From Cardiobacteriaceae bacterium (GTDB taxonomy: Bacteria > Pseudomonadota > Gammaproteobacteria > Cardiobacteriales > Cardiobacteriaceae), in the NCBI GenBank assembly GCA_030529365.1, contig JAUMXB010000006.1, positions 53,064 through 117,063 of the forward strand: a stretch of DNA of 64,000 nucleotides. The letters run 5' to 3'. This document shows, one piece after another, positions 1-8,760 of the stretch. Position 1 is the stretch's first letter. Every line of letters starts with the position of its first letter. The notes beneath the pieces are model-generated. The model made no database searches. It was not told the origin of the DNA and saw only the letters and a program-made list of their open reading frames with translations. The position numbers and the translations under genes are program-made.

Positions 1-213
1 CTGCGCGTCTTCGAGCGCGGCGTCGGCGAAACGCTCGCCTGCGGCACCGGCGCCTGTGCGGCCGTCGCCATCGGCATCGCGCGCGGCGAACTCGCGCACG
101 AAGTCACGGTCACCCTGCCCGGCGGCGAACTCGTCATCGACTGGGCAGGCGGCAATGCCCCGCTCTACATGACCGGCCCGGCGCAAACCGTCTATCACGG
201 CCAGCTGCCATGA
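1..213 (+). CDS. dapF: Diaminopimelate epimerase, C-terminal part (5' end outside window)
   Basis: Only the last 70 codons are present. DapF interconverts LL- and meso-diaminopimelate for lysine and peptidoglycan synthesis in the cytoplasm. The fragment carries the family's second catalytic-cysteine motif, ACGTGACAA (fragment residues 13-21), followed by the usual short beta-rich C-terminus with the LPGG turn. The stop TGA (211-213) overlaps the ATG of xerC (210-212), so the two are translationally coupled. A dapF-xerC order is known from other gammaproteobacteria, where a small gene often lies between them; here it is absent. The identification is secure, although the N-terminal half cannot be seen. 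Confidence 0.93.
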   Translation: MRVFERGVGETLACGTGACAAVAIGIARGELAHEVTVTLPGGELVIDWAGGNAPLYMTGPAQTVYHGQLP

Positions 214-1106
214 CTGCCGCGCTCAAGCCCTGGCTCGACACCCTGCGCTACGAACGCGAACTCTCCCCGCAAAGCATCAGCACCTACGCCCGCATCCTCA
301 CCGCCCTGCTTGCTGACCACCCCGACCTGCACCACATCAGCAGCAGCGAACTGCAACACTGGCTCAACCGCCAGCACGCCAAAGGCAACAGCGCGCGCAC
401 CCTCTCGCAACACCGCTCCGCCCTGCGCAACTATTTCGCCTGGCTGCAAAAAAGCGGCGCACGCAGCGACAACCCCGCTGCCAACCTCGCCAGCCCGAAA
501 ATCCCGCGCGGCAAACTGCCCGCCACCTTCACCCCCGACGAACTGCGCACCCTGCTCATTCCTCCGCCCGACGACGCCGATCCCCTCGCCTGCCGCGACC
601 ACGCCATCCTCGAAACCCTCTACAGCACCGGCCTGCGCCTCGCCGAACTCGTCGCCCTCGACGCCGCGCAAATCGCCACCCACACGCGGGAACTCCTCAT
701 CCGCGGCAAAGGCGGCCACGAACGCATCATCCACTTCGGCCAACCCGCGCAACACGCCCTGCAACGCTGGCTTGGCCTGCGCGCGCAAATCGCCAACCCC
801 GGCGAAACCGCCCTTTTCGTCAACCACACCGGCGGCCGGCTGAGCGCGCGCGGCGTGGAACTGCGCCTGCAACACTATGCGCAAAGCCGCCTGCCCGGCC
901 GCCGCATCACGCCGCACATGCTGCGCCACAGCTTTGCCAGCCACCTCCTGCAATCCTCCGGCGACATCCGCGCCGTGCAGGAAATGCTCGGCCACCGCCA
1001 GCTCGGCACCACGCAAATCTACACCCACCTCGATTACCAGCATCTCGCCCACGTCTACGATCAGGCACATCCCCGCGCCAAACGCAAAAATCATAAGATC
1101 CATTAA
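210..1106 (+). CDS. xerC: Tyrosine recombinase XerC
   Basis: A 298-residue site-specific recombinase that, with XerD, resolves chromosome dimers at dif. The N-terminal SAM-like core-binding domain covers about residues 5-90 and the catalytic domain about 105-290. All catalytic residues of the tyrosine recombinase family are visible: Arg143 (STGLRLAEL), Lys167 (RGKGG), His236 and Arg239 (HMLRHSF), His262 (LGHRQLG) and the nucleophile Tyr271 (QIYTHLD). The length is that of E. coli XerC. The ATG overlaps the dapF stop, which argues for XerC rather than XerD. An AAGCGCTT element begins 5 bp after the stop codon. A long antisense reading frame on the other strand is only a codon-bias shadow. Confidence 0.96.
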   Translation: MTAALKPWLDTLRYERELSPQSISTYARILTALLADHPDLHHISSSELQHWLNRQHAKGNSARTLSQHRSALRNYFAWLQKSGARSDNPAANLASPKIPRGKLPATFTPDELRTLLIPPPDDADPLACRDHAILETLYSTGLRLAELVALDAAQIATHTRELLIRGKGGHERIIHFGQPAQHALQRWLGLRAQIANPGETALFVNHTGGRLSARGVELRLQHYAQSRLPGRRITPHMLRHSFASHLLQSSGDIRAVQEMLGHRQLGTTQIYTHLDYQHLAHVYDQAHPRAKRKNHKIH

Positions 1107-1110
1107 AATA

Positions 1111-1188
1111 GTTGTTTTTTACCATCAGAAAGCGCTTATGATGAGAAATTTTTTCACGAAAAGCGCTTGCTGATGAGAAAATATACCA
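1111..1188. repeat. AAGCGCTT paired palindrome, copy 1
   Basis: Two cores at 1130-1137 and 1161-1168, 31 bp start to start. The flanks are TTTTTTACCATCA on the left and TGATGAGAAAA on the right. It starts 5 bp after the xerC stop. Confidence 0.9.
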
Positions 1189-1261
1189 ACCTTACTCCAA
1201 ACAGACGCGTTCACCTGCTGCAATGCAAGCGATTCTGGCGACATCTCGCGGAAAACGGATG

Positions 1262-1355
1262 ACACGAACAAGGCTGGCGAGGTGAGCCGAAGGCGAACCC
1301 CAGTGCAGATAACAAAAGCGTTGGGGTTCGGCAAAGCCTCACCCCAACCTACCGC
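1262..1355. repeat. GTGAGCC/GGCGAACCCC inverted repeat
   Basis: GAGGTGAGCCGAAGGCGAACC is followed about 30 bp later by its inverted form GGGGTTCGGCAAAGCCTCACC. It is the same unit as near 18432, 22702, 23096, 23378 and 48757. Confidence 0.65.
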
Positions 1356-1374
1356 CTCTGTTTTCATGATGGAA

Positions 1375-1628
1375 TGAACTACTCCGCAGCAAGTTGCGGG
1401 ATATCTATAGCGATTACAGTCAGAAATCTTCAAGTCACTCTTGCAAAAAACAAGTCACGAGTAAGTTGGTGGTGCATCTCGGCAAGCTCGATAACCGTGC
1501 GCAGCACGAACCCCAACGCAATGATTGAGTGGCTGTTGGGGTTCGCCTACGGCTCACCAAGCGACACCCATGAACATGCGACTGTTGTTTATGGAAACCC
1601 GCGCCAACCTACGCCCCTTCAGTCGAAT
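1375..1628. repeat. Long dispersed intergenic repeat, copy 1
   Basis: This segment closely matches 48668-48901. It begins with the shared string AATGAACTAC, contains a CCGCAGCAAG hairpin half and a GTTGGGGTTCGCC block, and ends with CCCCTTCAGTCGAAT. The two copies differ by scattered substitutions and small gaps. No coding content is seen. Confidence 0.8.
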
Positions 1629-1717
1629 GGAGTTTACAGCGTGTTTTTATGCGATTTACGCCGCAAGCGGCGGGGAATGTACCCTTAGAAATTCACGTCG
1701 CCACCAATACGCTTGGT

Positions 1718-1786
1718 ATTTTTTTCCATAAAAAAGCGCTTGATGCGATTTATTTACCGCAACAAGCGCTTCATGATGGTAAAAAA
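1718..1786. repeat. AAGCGCTT paired palindrome, copy 2
   Basis: Cores at 1734-1741 and 1764-1771, 30 bp apart. The right arm is TGATGGTAAAAAA. It lies 35 bp beyond the ssb stop codon on the minus strand. Confidence 0.85.
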
Positions 1787-1820
1787 CACCTATTTTTAGG
1801 CAAAAGATGTTTTGCAGGAA

Positions 1821-2333
1821 TCAGAACGGAATATCGTCGTCATCAAAACCGCTGTCCACTTCCGGGCCGAAATTCTGCGGCTTGGGTTTGGCTGGCGTAT
1901 CGGGCATCGGGCGGTTGTTGTTTGCCGCCTGACGCGGATTGGCCGGCGCGCCATAGCCGGGATCGCCGCCGTAGTTGTCGCTACCGCTGCTGCCGCGCGA
2001 ATCCAGCATCTGCATCTGGTCGGCGATGATTTCGGTGGTGTATCTGTCCTGCCCGTTCTGGTCCTGCCATTTGCGGGTTTGCAGACGCCCTTCGATATAG
2101 AGCTTGGAACCCTTTTTGCAATACTGGCCCATGATTTCCGCCAGCTTGCGGAAGGCCACTACCCGGTGCCATTCCGTTCTTTCTCGCGCTTCGCCGGTCT
2201 GGCTGTCTTTCCAGGTGTCGGATGTTGCCAGCGACAGGTTGGCAACAGCATCGCCGTTGGGCATGTAGCGCATATCGGGATCGGCGCCGAGATTGCCGAT
2301 CAGGATGACTTTGTTTACTCCGCGTGAAGCCAT
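1821..2333 (-). CDS. ssb: Single-stranded DNA-binding protein
   Basis: A 170-residue SSB that coats single-stranded DNA in replication, recombination and repair. The OB-fold occupies about residues 1-112 (start [23 protein letters not shown]). A Gly/Pro/Asn-rich linker follows. The protein ends in the acidic tip DDDDIPF, which recruits partner proteins in all bacterial SSBs. It is the last gene of the minus-strand run that begins with argS and starts 16 bp after the MFS gene. An ssb-MFS neighbourhood is also known in pseudomonads. The GAGGAGCC ribosome-binding site upstream of the ATG supports this start. Confidence 0.97.
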   Translation of the reverse strand: MASRGVNKVILIGNLGADPDMRYMPNGDAVANLSLATSDTWKDSQTGEARERTEWHRVVAFRKLAEIMGQYCKKGSKLYIEGRLQTRKWQDQNGQDRYTTEIIADQMQMLDSRGSSGSDNYGGDPGYGAPANPRQAANNNRPMPDTPAKPKPQNFGPEVDSGFDDDDIPF

Positions 2334-2349
2334 GGCTCCTCCTCAAAAG

Positions 2350-3486
2350 TTAAAGATGGGTTCGGATTGCCCGCTTGCCCCAGTGCAACAGCAAGAGGGC
2401 CGCACAGGCAGCAATAATCGCCAGCACCATGAATACCGGCCAGGGGGTGGCGCTCTTGCGCCAGAGGTATCCGCCGAGTGCCGCGCCGGCAAAGCTACCG
2501 AAAAACTGGCAGGTATTGTAAACGCCCATGGCCTTGCCGCGCGCCGCCGGATCGGCAATGCGCGCCACCCAATGCGGCAGGCCGGTTTCCAGGCGGTAGA
2601 AACCCACGAAAAACAGCGTGATGACCAGAGCGAGCGCATAAAGCGGCAAGGGCAATGCCAGCAGGGCAAAAGCGCAGACGAGTATGATGAAGCTGATGCC
2701 AAAGGCGAGCGGATGCGGCACGGCGCGATAGCGCATGAAGGCAAGCGCGACGAGATTGGCCGGCAGATAGATCCACCAATGATGCAGCTTGTCGAGGCCG
2801 TGCCCGACGAGCATCACCGGCAGCACCAAAAAACTGGCGGTAAAGACGCCATGCAGCGTAAAGATGGCAAAGCTTGCCTGCCAAAGCTCGCGTTTGTCGT
2901 AACCGCCCGTTGCAACAGGCGCGGCAGATGCGGGCACTGGCGGCAAAAAGGCAGTGGCGACCAGTCCGGCGGTGGCCAGCGCGGCAATCAGGTAAAAGAG
3001 GCCGTCCACGCCCAGCCACTGCGCGAGCGGCGAGCCGATAATCAGGGAAAGCACGAAAGACATGCCGATGCTGCCGCCAATGATGGCCATGACCTTGCCC
3101 ACTTTTTCCGGCGGCGTGATATCCACGGCATACGCCATGGTCACGGCGGAAATCGCGCCCATGCCCTGAATCAGGCGGGCGATAATCAGGGCATGGATAT
3201 TGTCGGCGATGCCGGCAAGCAGGCTGCCCACGGCAAAAAGCACCAGTCCACCGGCAATCACGCTGCGTCGCCCGATGCGGTCGGACAGCAGGCCGAAGGG
3301 AATCTGCAACAAACCCTGGGTGAGCCCGTAAGCACCGAGGGCAATGCCGATCAGCATTTCATTGGCGCCTTCCAGCCCCTGCGCATACAGGGAAAAGACC
3401 GGAAACACCATGAACATGCCGAGCATGCGCGACACATATATGCCAGTCAGAATCGCGTCTCCGCGTTGCCAGGTCTGCATGATCAT
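2350..3486 (-). CDS. Major facilitator superfamily transporter, YajR-like
   Basis: A 378-residue inner-membrane protein with about 12 predicted membrane segments. The MFS loop 2-3 signature GLLSDRIGRR is at residues 65-74, just after the YGLTQGLLQIPF stretch typical of YajR-type proton-driven efflux proteins. E. coli YajR has an extra C-terminal cytosolic domain; this protein ends right after the last helix (LLLLHWGKR) and lacks it. The substrate is unknown. It lies 16 bp after ilvE and 16 bp before ssb. Two ATG codons two positions apart (3486 and 3480) are possible starts; neither has a strong ribosome-binding site, so translation may be coupled to ilvE. Confidence 0.88.
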   Translation of the reverse strand: MIMQTWQRGDAILTGIYVSRMLGMFMVFPVFSLYAQGLEGANEMLIGIALGAYGLTQGLLQIPFGLLSDRIGRRSVIAGGLVLFAVGSLLAGIADNIHALIIARLIQGMGAISAVTMAYAVDITPPEKVGKVMAIIGGSIGMSFVLSLIIGSPLAQWLGVDGLFYLIAALATAGLVATAFLPPVPASAAPVATGGYDKRELWQASFAIFTLHGVFTASFLVLPVMLVGHGLDKLHHWWIYLPANLVALAFMRYRAVPHPLAFGISFIILVCAFALLALPLPLYALALVITLFFVGFYRLETGLPHWVARIADPAARGKAMGVYNTCQFFGSFAGAALGGYLWRKSATPWPVFMVLAIIAACAALLLLHWGKRAIRTHL

Positions 3487-3502
3487 CTACGTCCGAAAAA
3501 TC

Positions 3503-4501
3503 TCAGTCCGCAAAGGTCAGCCAGCCGTGGCGGTCTGCCGCCTCGCCGTACTGGATGGCAAGCATGGCTTCGCGCAGTTGCAGCGCCCTGTCTTGCGAGG
3601 CAACCGGGATTTCCTGTCCGGCGAACACCATGCTGGTGACCGGAGAAATCACGGCAGCCGTTCCTGTCAGCACGGCTTCCGCGCCTTGCTCTATCCAGCG
3701 GCGCATGTCTTCCACGCTGAAATGGCATTCGTTGACGCGCATGCCGAGATCGCGCGCGACCTGCAAAACGCTGTCGCGGGTAACGCCGTGCAGGAATTCG
3801 CTGGTCAGCGCCTTGGTGATGAGCTCGTCACCCTTGATGATGATGAAATTGGAAGCGCCTGTTTCCTGCACATCGCCGCCCGGGCAGAACAGCACCTGAT
3901 TGGCGCCGATTTCCGCCTTGGCCTTGGTCTGCCAGTGCAGGGCGGAGGCATAGTTGCCGCCGGTTTTCACGCTGCCCATGTGCGGCGCGCAGCGCGCATG
4001 TTCGGTTTCCACCAGCAGTTTCATTGGCGATCCGACCACAAAATAATCCCCCACCGGAGATGCGAGCACATAAAACATGGCCTGCGCCGATGGCGAACCT
4101 GCCTTGCCAACATTGGGTTCCGTGCCGATGAGAGTCGGGCGCAGGTAAAGCGCGCCCGGACGCTCCGGCACGTCTTCCGCCGCACGCCTGACCAGTTCGA
4201 TGATGGCAGCACGGATGCTGTCTGCATCCGGCACCGGCAGGTGCAGGGCTTGCGCGCTGTGCCGCAGGCGCGCCACATGGCGGTCGAAGCGGAAAATGGC
4301 GAGGCGTCCGTCCGCATGGCGGAACGCTTTCATGCCTTCAAAAATCGTGCTGCCATAGTGCAGGCAGTGTGCGGCAGGATGCAGCACCAGGCTATCGCTG
4401 CCCTGCCAGAGCGCTTCGCTCCATGTATTGCCGTCAAACGTCATCAGCGGCATTTGCGCGTGAAATTCGCTGCCAAACACCTGAGGGATAGCTCTAGCCA
4501 T
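3503..4501 (-). CDS. ilvE: Branched-chain amino acid aminotransferase
   Basis: A 332-residue PLP-dependent fold-type IV transaminase for the last step of Leu/Ile/Val synthesis (2-oxo acids with glutamate). The PLP lysine is Lys179 in GSVKTGGNYAS. The substrate-binding blocks HYGSTIFEGMKAF (residues 48-60) and YLRPTLIGTE and the GTAAVISPV phosphate-binding loop are present. The frame is open to 4570, but the ATG at 4501 is preceded by AGGAAACC at proper spacing and gives the family N-terminus, so I use it. The length and sequence fit the longer BCAT type rather than the roughly 309-residue E. coli form. Its place between a transporter pair and argS gives no biosynthetic context; no other ilv gene is present. 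Confidence 0.93.
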   Translation of the reverse strand: MARAIPQVFGSEFHAQMPLMTFDGNTWSEALWQGSDSLVLHPAAHCLHYGSTIFEGMKAFRHADGRLAIFRFDRHVARLRHSAQALHLPVPDADSIRAAIIELVRRAAEDVPERPGALYLRPTLIGTEPNVGKAGSPSAQAMFYVLASPVGDYFVVGSPMKLLVETEHARCAPHMGSVKTGGNYASALHWQTKAKAEIGANQVLFCPGGDVQETGASNFIIIKGDELITKALTSEFLHGVTRDSVLQVARDLGMRVNECHFSVEDMRRWIEQGAEAVLTGTAAVISPVTSMVFAGQEIPVASQDRALQLREAMLAIQYGEAADRHGWLTFAD

Positions 4502-4606
4502 GATGGTTTCCTGGAAAGTTGTGCGAAAAATGGAAGGGGCGATTACAGCAGACTTTTCCCGCTTTGACAATTTGCCCCGCCACGAAAATTGCCATGCGCC
4601 CGCCTG

Positions 4607-5386
4607 CTATGAAAAAAGTGCGGCAAGCACCGCGGCTACAGTCATGATGAAAAGAATCCGTTTGAGTACGGCAGGGCGCACGCTGATGGCAATGCGCACA
4701 CCCAGCCAGGCGCCCAGCATGTTGCCCATGGCGAGCACAATGCCCACATCCCACCAGATCTGGTCATTGAGGATGAAAACGGCAAGCGCCACGCCGGTGA
4801 AAAGAATGGTGCACACCAGCTTGAGCGCGTTGGCGCGCACCAGGTCATAACGCAGCACGCCGGCAAAGGCCATGATGAGGACGAACCCGACGCCAGCCTG
4901 AACGAAGCCGCCGTAAACACCGGCCATGAACAGCCAGAAGAATCCCTGTCGCGATTCCCGCACCTTGAACGGAACGGTGCCCGGCTCGGGAGTGACCACG
5001 CTGGGGCGCACCAGCATGATGCCTGCCATGGCAAGCATGGTGAGGAGCAGCGCCGGTTTCAGAAAGGCTTCCGGAGCATAAGAGGCAAGCAGCGAACCGA
5101 GAAGCCCGCCCAGCACCGTCGGCACGAGGATGCCCGACAAATCCCCGCCCGGCAATTTGCCCGCCTTGTGGAAAGCGCGCAAACCAACCAGCCCTTGCAG
5201 GAAAACGCCAACGCGGTTGGTGCCATTGGCAATGGCGGTGGGCACGCCCATCACGATCAGGGTGGGCAGAATCAGGTTGGAGCCGCCACCGGCCAGCATA
5301 TTGATGATGCTGGCAATAACGCCAAGCCCCGCAACCAGCAGGTATTCCCATATTTCCAGATGAAAGAACACGAAGTTTTCCGCCAT
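4607..5386 (-). CDS. TauE/SafE-family (UPF0721) membrane transporter
   Basis: A 259-residue inner-membrane protein with about eight hydrophobic segments. It shows the two inverted family repeats: LAGGGSNLILPTL near residues 31-43 and GVYGGFVQAGVGF near 157-169. TauE/SafE proteins are implicated in export of sulfite, sulfoacetate or similar small anions. The substrate here cannot be read from sequence. The ATG overlaps the stop of the upstream SPOR gene by one base (TGATG), so the two are translationally coupled. A gap of 105 bp separates it from ilvE. Confidence 0.86.
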   Translation of the reverse strand: MAENFVFFHLEIWEYLLVAGLGVIASIINMLAGGGSNLILPTLIVMGVPTAIANGTNRVGVFLQGLVGLRAFHKAGKLPGGDLSGILVPTVLGGLLGSLLASYAPEAFLKPALLLTMLAMAGIMLVRPSVVTPEPGTVPFKVRESRQGFFWLFMAGVYGGFVQAGVGFVLIMAFAGVLRYDLVRANALKLVCTILFTGVALAVFILNDQIWWDVGIVLAMGNMLGAWLGVRIAISVRPAVLKRILFIMTVAAVLAALFS

Positions 5387-5955
5387 CAGTGGGACTCGAA
5401 TTTTTTCAGCAGAACGTTGAAACCGGATTTTTTCAGGGTTTCCTCGATTTTTTGCGCTTCTTCCCGCTTTTGATAGGGGCCGACCTGTACCAGATGAAAA
5501 TGGTTGCTGTGCACAATGGTCACCGGATAGTCACGCAGAATCAGGCGCGCGCGCAAACGCTCGGCCTGCTCCTTTTCCTTGAAGGCGCCAACCTGAACAC
5601 GGTAGTACACGCCTTTCACCGCAGGTGCCGCCGCAAGCGCCCTGGATTTTGCTTCCACTTCCGCCTGCACTTCGTTGCTGCGCTTCTTCAGCTCGTCGTA
5701 AAAAGAATATCTGGCCTTGCGCTGCGCTGCATCGCGGCCATTCTCGCGGGCTGACGCGGCAACAGGCTCTTGCGCCTTTTCATGGCTCACGGTTTCCTTG
5801 GGCGTTTCATCATTCTTGATGCCGATGTGATAGCCGATGAAACCGGCTACCGCAATCACCACAAACATGATAAAGCCGCCCAGCAGCCGTGCCGCTACCC
5901 GGCTGGAATTGGAAATCTGCGCGCTTCTCGGGCGTTTTTTTGCGCTTTTGCTCAC
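5386..5955 (-). CDS. SPOR-domain cell-division/peptidoglycan-binding protein
   Basis: A 189-residue bitopic protein. It has a basic cytoplasmic N-terminus (KSAKKRPR), one membrane helix at about residues 24-44 and a polar periplasmic linker with a coiled-coil-like stretch (about 70-105). A SPOR domain follows at about residues 115-187 (YYRVQVGAFKEKEQAERLR ... VQVGPYQKREEA). SPOR domains bind glycan strands stripped of peptides at the septum, as in FtsN. It may be an FtsN-like division protein, but short SPOR proteins behind argS are common and uncharacterised, so I give no symbol. The ATG overlaps the argS stop (ATGA). Confidence 0.87.
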   Translation of the reverse strand: MSKSAKKRPRSAQISNSSRVAARLLGGFIMFVVIAVAGFIGYHIGIKNDETPKETVSHEKAQEPVAASARENGRDAAQRKARYSFYDELKKRSNEVQAEVEAKSRALAAAPAVKGVYYRVQVGAFKEKEQAERLRARLILRDYPVTIVHSNHFHLVQVGPYQKREEAQKIEETLKKSGFNVLLKKFESH

Positions 5956-7730
5956 ATGCGCTCCAGCGCTTCAACGCCGACGATATCCAGGGCATTGCGC
6001 AATACCTGCTGCACGCAGCGCGTCAGCAACAGGCGCGCGGCGCGGATATTGGCATCTTCATGCAGCACTTTGTGTCCGGCATCGTAGAACTGGTGCCAGC
6101 TGCCCGCCAATTCCTTGAGATAGTTGATAATCAGATGCCCGGCGAGATGCTCGCCAGCACTCGCTACCACTTCTGGATAGCGCGCCAGTTCGCGCAGCAG
6201 GGCCTTTTCTTCCGCCTCGACCAGCGCCTGACGTGAAGCCAGCGCGCGGCTGTAATCCACATCGAGGCCTTCCTGCGCCGCACGTTCCAGCACGCGGCAA
6301 GTGCGCGCATGCGCGTATTCCACGTAATAGAAAGGATTGTCCTTGCTGTGCGATACGGCAAGATCGATATCGAAATCGAGATGCTGCTCGGGCTTGCGCA
6401 TCACGTAGAAGAAACGCGCGGCATCGTTGCCCACTTCCTCGCGCAGCTCGCGCAGGGTGACAAACTGCCCGCTGCGCGTGGACATCTGCATCTTCTTGCC
6501 GTCCTTGTAAAGCACGGCGAACTGCACCAGCTCGATACCAAGGCGGTGCGGATCCAACCCCAAAGCCGCCAGCGAGGCCTTGACGCGCGCCATGTAGCCG
6601 TGATGGTCGGCGCCGAAGATGTCAATCATGTAGTCGTAGCCGCGCTCGTACTTGTCGAAGTGGTAGGCAATATCGGAGGCGAAATAGGTGGTGACGCCAT
6701 TTTCCCGGCGCACCACGCGGTCTTTCTCGTCGCCGAACTCGGACGCGCGGAACCAAGTCGCGCCATCCTTTTCATAGAGAAAACCGTTGTCCTGCAAGCG
6801 CTTCAGCATCTTGTCCACGGTGCCGTCCGTCACCAGCGAACGCTCGGAGAACCAGCGATCGAAAGTCACGCCAAATTCAGCCAAATCTTCGCGGATATCA
6901 GCCACTTCCGCATCCAGCGCGGCATCGAATACCTGACGGTAAGCCGCTTCGCCCAGCGTGGCCTTGAGGCTCGCGACCGCGGCATCTATCCACTGGTCAA
7001 CCGTGCCGTTGTCCTTTTCTTCCTGCGACCACTCGGCTGGGCGCGCAGGCGCCCAGGTTGCCGGCGCATGATAGAAGACATCACCATGTTTAGCATGGAA
7101 ATCGCGGGCAATATCGATAACGTATTCGCCCTGGTAAATCCCCTTGGGCAGCACATCCTGCGCGCCGCACAGCTGCATATAGCGCCAGTAGGTGCTGAGC
7201 GCGAGAATATCCATCTGCCGCCCGGCATCGTTGACGTAATATTCCTTGTGCACCTCATGGCCGTTGGCCTTCAGTACATTGGCGAGCGTCGCGCCATACG
7301 CGGCACCGCGCCCGTGCCCCACATGCAGCGGCCCGGTCGGGTTGGCGGAAACGAATTCGAGCAGAATGCGCAACGGATTGACGGCCTGATGCCGTCCGAA
7401 GCTGTCGCCTTCGCGGATGATGCTTTCCAGCACCTGGCTTTCCGAATCGCGCGACAAGCGGATATTGATAAAGCCCGGCCCCGCCACTTCCATGCTGGCC
7501 ACCGCTGCCATCAACGGCACTGATACCACCAGCTCATCGGCAAGCGCACGCGGGTTCATGCGGAAAATCTTGGCGTATTTCATGGCGATATTACTGGCGA
7601 AATCGCCGTGCGCCGGATCCTTGCAGCGTTCCAGTTCTATGGGGAGATTGAGAAGGTCTTCGGAAACATTGTGAGCCTTGGCGGCAAGCAGCAACGCCGA
7701 CGCCAGCCCGTCCTGAATTTCAGCTTTCAA
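5952..7730 (-). CDS. argS: Arginyl-tRNA synthetase
   Basis: A 592-residue class I aminoacyl-tRNA synthetase that charges tRNA-Arg with ATP. An N-terminal additional domain (about 1-115) precedes the HIGH-like motif HVGH at residues 136-139. The KMSKS counterpart reads MQMSTRSG, as is normal for ArgRS. The anticodon-binding DALR domain, with ARTCRVLERA, fills the last 130 residues. The protein is slightly longer than the E. coli enzyme. The only start in a plausible place is TTG (7730-7728); no upstream in-frame ATG exists. It heads the minus-strand run argS-SPOR-tauE-ilvE-MFS-ssb. Confidence 0.95.
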   Translation of the reverse strand: MKAEIQDGLASALLLAAKAHNVSEDLLNLPIELERCKDPAHGDFASNIAMKYAKIFRMNPRALADELVVSVPLMAAVASMEVAGPGFINIRLSRDSESQVLESIIREGDSFGRHQAVNPLRILLEFVSANPTGPLHVGHGRGAAYGATLANVLKANGHEVHKEYYVNDAGRQMDILALSTYWRYMQLCGAQDVLPKGIYQGEYVIDIARDFHAKHGDVFYHAPATWAPARPAEWSQEEKDNGTVDQWIDAAVASLKATLGEAAYRQVFDAALDAEVADIREDLAEFGVTFDRWFSERSLVTDGTVDKMLKRLQDNGFLYEKDGATWFRASEFGDEKDRVVRRENGVTTYFASDIAYHFDKYERGYDYMIDIFGADHHGYMARVKASLAALGLDPHRLGIELVQFAVLYKDGKKMQMSTRSGQFVTLRELREEVGNDAARFFYVMRKPEQHLDFDIDLAVSHSKDNPFYYVEYAHARTCRVLERAAQEGLDVDYSRALASRQALVEAEEKALLRELARYPEVVASAGEHLAGHLIINYLKELAGSWHQFYDAGHKVLHEDANIRAARLLLTRCVQQVLRNALDIVGVEALERM

Positions 7731-7839
7731 CGGATTACTCTTGAGTGAGGAAAAGCGCGCATTTTAACGGTTTCACCGCGCAAAACCAACGCGCGGCCCA
7801 TATTGGGAATATATTCCAAAAAACAGGCGAATAATAGAC

Positions 7840-7894
7840 TATTTTTACCAATATAAAGCGCTTATTGTAAGAAATTTTCTCACCAAAAAGGCGG
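7840..7894. repeat. AAGCGCTT palindrome, copy 3 (second half degenerate)
   Basis: One intact core at 7856-7863. The expected second core has decayed to AAAAAGGCGG. It lies in the divergent gap between argS and the nitroreductase gene; the rest of this 287-bp gap shows no gene. Confidence 0.75.
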
Positions 7895-8017
7895 AACACT
7901 CAAAAATCTCCGCTCCATTTCCACAAGAAACATCCTGGCAAAGACCGTATCATGTACGCCGCAAGCTGTTGCCGCAAAACCGTCATATCCATTGATTTCA
8001 TTCAAAAAGGGGCAGAC

Positions 8018-8746
8018 ATGACCTTATCCGACATCCTCAACCGCCGTCGCGCCGTCCGCTATTTCGATGCCGAACAGCCGCTGGATCCCCTTGCCGTCAA
8101 GCGTTGCCTCGAACTCGCGCAACTCGCGCCCAGCAGCTCCAACATGCAGCTCTACGAGTTCTACCACATCATCGACCGCACCCTGCTTGCCGATCTGGCC
8201 CACGCCTGCCTCGATCAGCAGGCAGCCACCACCGCCCAGCAAATGGTAGTATTCGTCACTCGCCAGGATCTCGCGCGCCAGCGCGCCCGCACCGTCATGG
8301 CCATGGAAGCGGACAACCTGCGCCGCCACAGCCCGGCAGACAAAATCGACAAACGCCTGCAAGCCAGCGGTAAATACTACGGCAAGCTCATGCCTTTCCT
8401 GTATGCCCGCTGCTTCGGCCTCCTCGGCCTGCTGCGCAAAATAGTTTTTACTGTCGGCAGCCTCTTTCGCCCCACGCCCACAGCCGTCTCCGAAGCGGAC
8501 ATGCGCATCGTCGTGCACAAAAGCTGCGGACTTGCCGCGCAAACCTTCATGCTCGCCATGAGCGAAGCCGGCTACGACACCTGCCCCATCGAAGGGCTGG
8601 ACAGCCGCCGCGTAAAAAGCCTGCTCGCCCTGCCGCGCGGCGCGGAAATCAACATGATTGTCGCCTGCGGCATCCGCCGCGAAGGACGCGGCATCTGGGG
8701 CGACCGCCACCGCCTGCCCTTCGACGACATCTATTTCCGCATCTGA
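8018..8746 (+). CDS. Nitroreductase-family protein
   Basis: A 242-residue protein of the FMN-dependent nitroreductase superfamily. The N-terminal family signature DILNRRRAVRYFD is at residues 4-16 and the flavin-contact block LAQLAPSSSNMQ follows. Near the C-terminus come GYDTCPIEGLD and IVACGIRREG, the usual late family motifs. Such enzymes use NAD(P)H to reduce nitro groups, quinones or flavins; the substrate is unknown. The frame is open from 7952, but the ATG at 8018 has AAAAGGGG at correct distance and starts directly before the family signature. A hydrophobic stretch (LLGLLRKIVFTVGSLF) in the middle is unusual and may be a lid or membrane-contact segment. Confidence 0.87.
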   Translation: MTLSDILNRRRAVRYFDAEQPLDPLAVKRCLELAQLAPSSSNMQLYEFYHIIDRTLLADLAHACLDQQAATTAQQMVVFVTRQDLARQRARTVMAMEADNLRRHSPADKIDKRLQASGKYYGKLMPFLYARCFGLLGLLRKIVFTVGSLFRPTPTAVSEADMRIVVHKSCGLAAQTFMLAMSEAGYDTCPIEGLDSRRVKSLLALPRGAEINMIVACGIRREGRGIWGDRHRLPFDDIYFRI

Positions 8747-8760
8747 CCATTACCTCGGAG

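Larger units (their letters stand above)
1107..1820. other. Gene-free 0.7-kb gap filled with dispersed repeats
   Basis: No convincing gene lies between xerC and ssb. The stretch holds two AAGCGCTT elements at its edges. Between them are a GTGAGCC/GGCGAACCCC inverted repeat (about 1262-1355) and a segment (1375-1628) that recurs at 48668-48901. Short open frames here have no recognisable content. Confidence 0.8.
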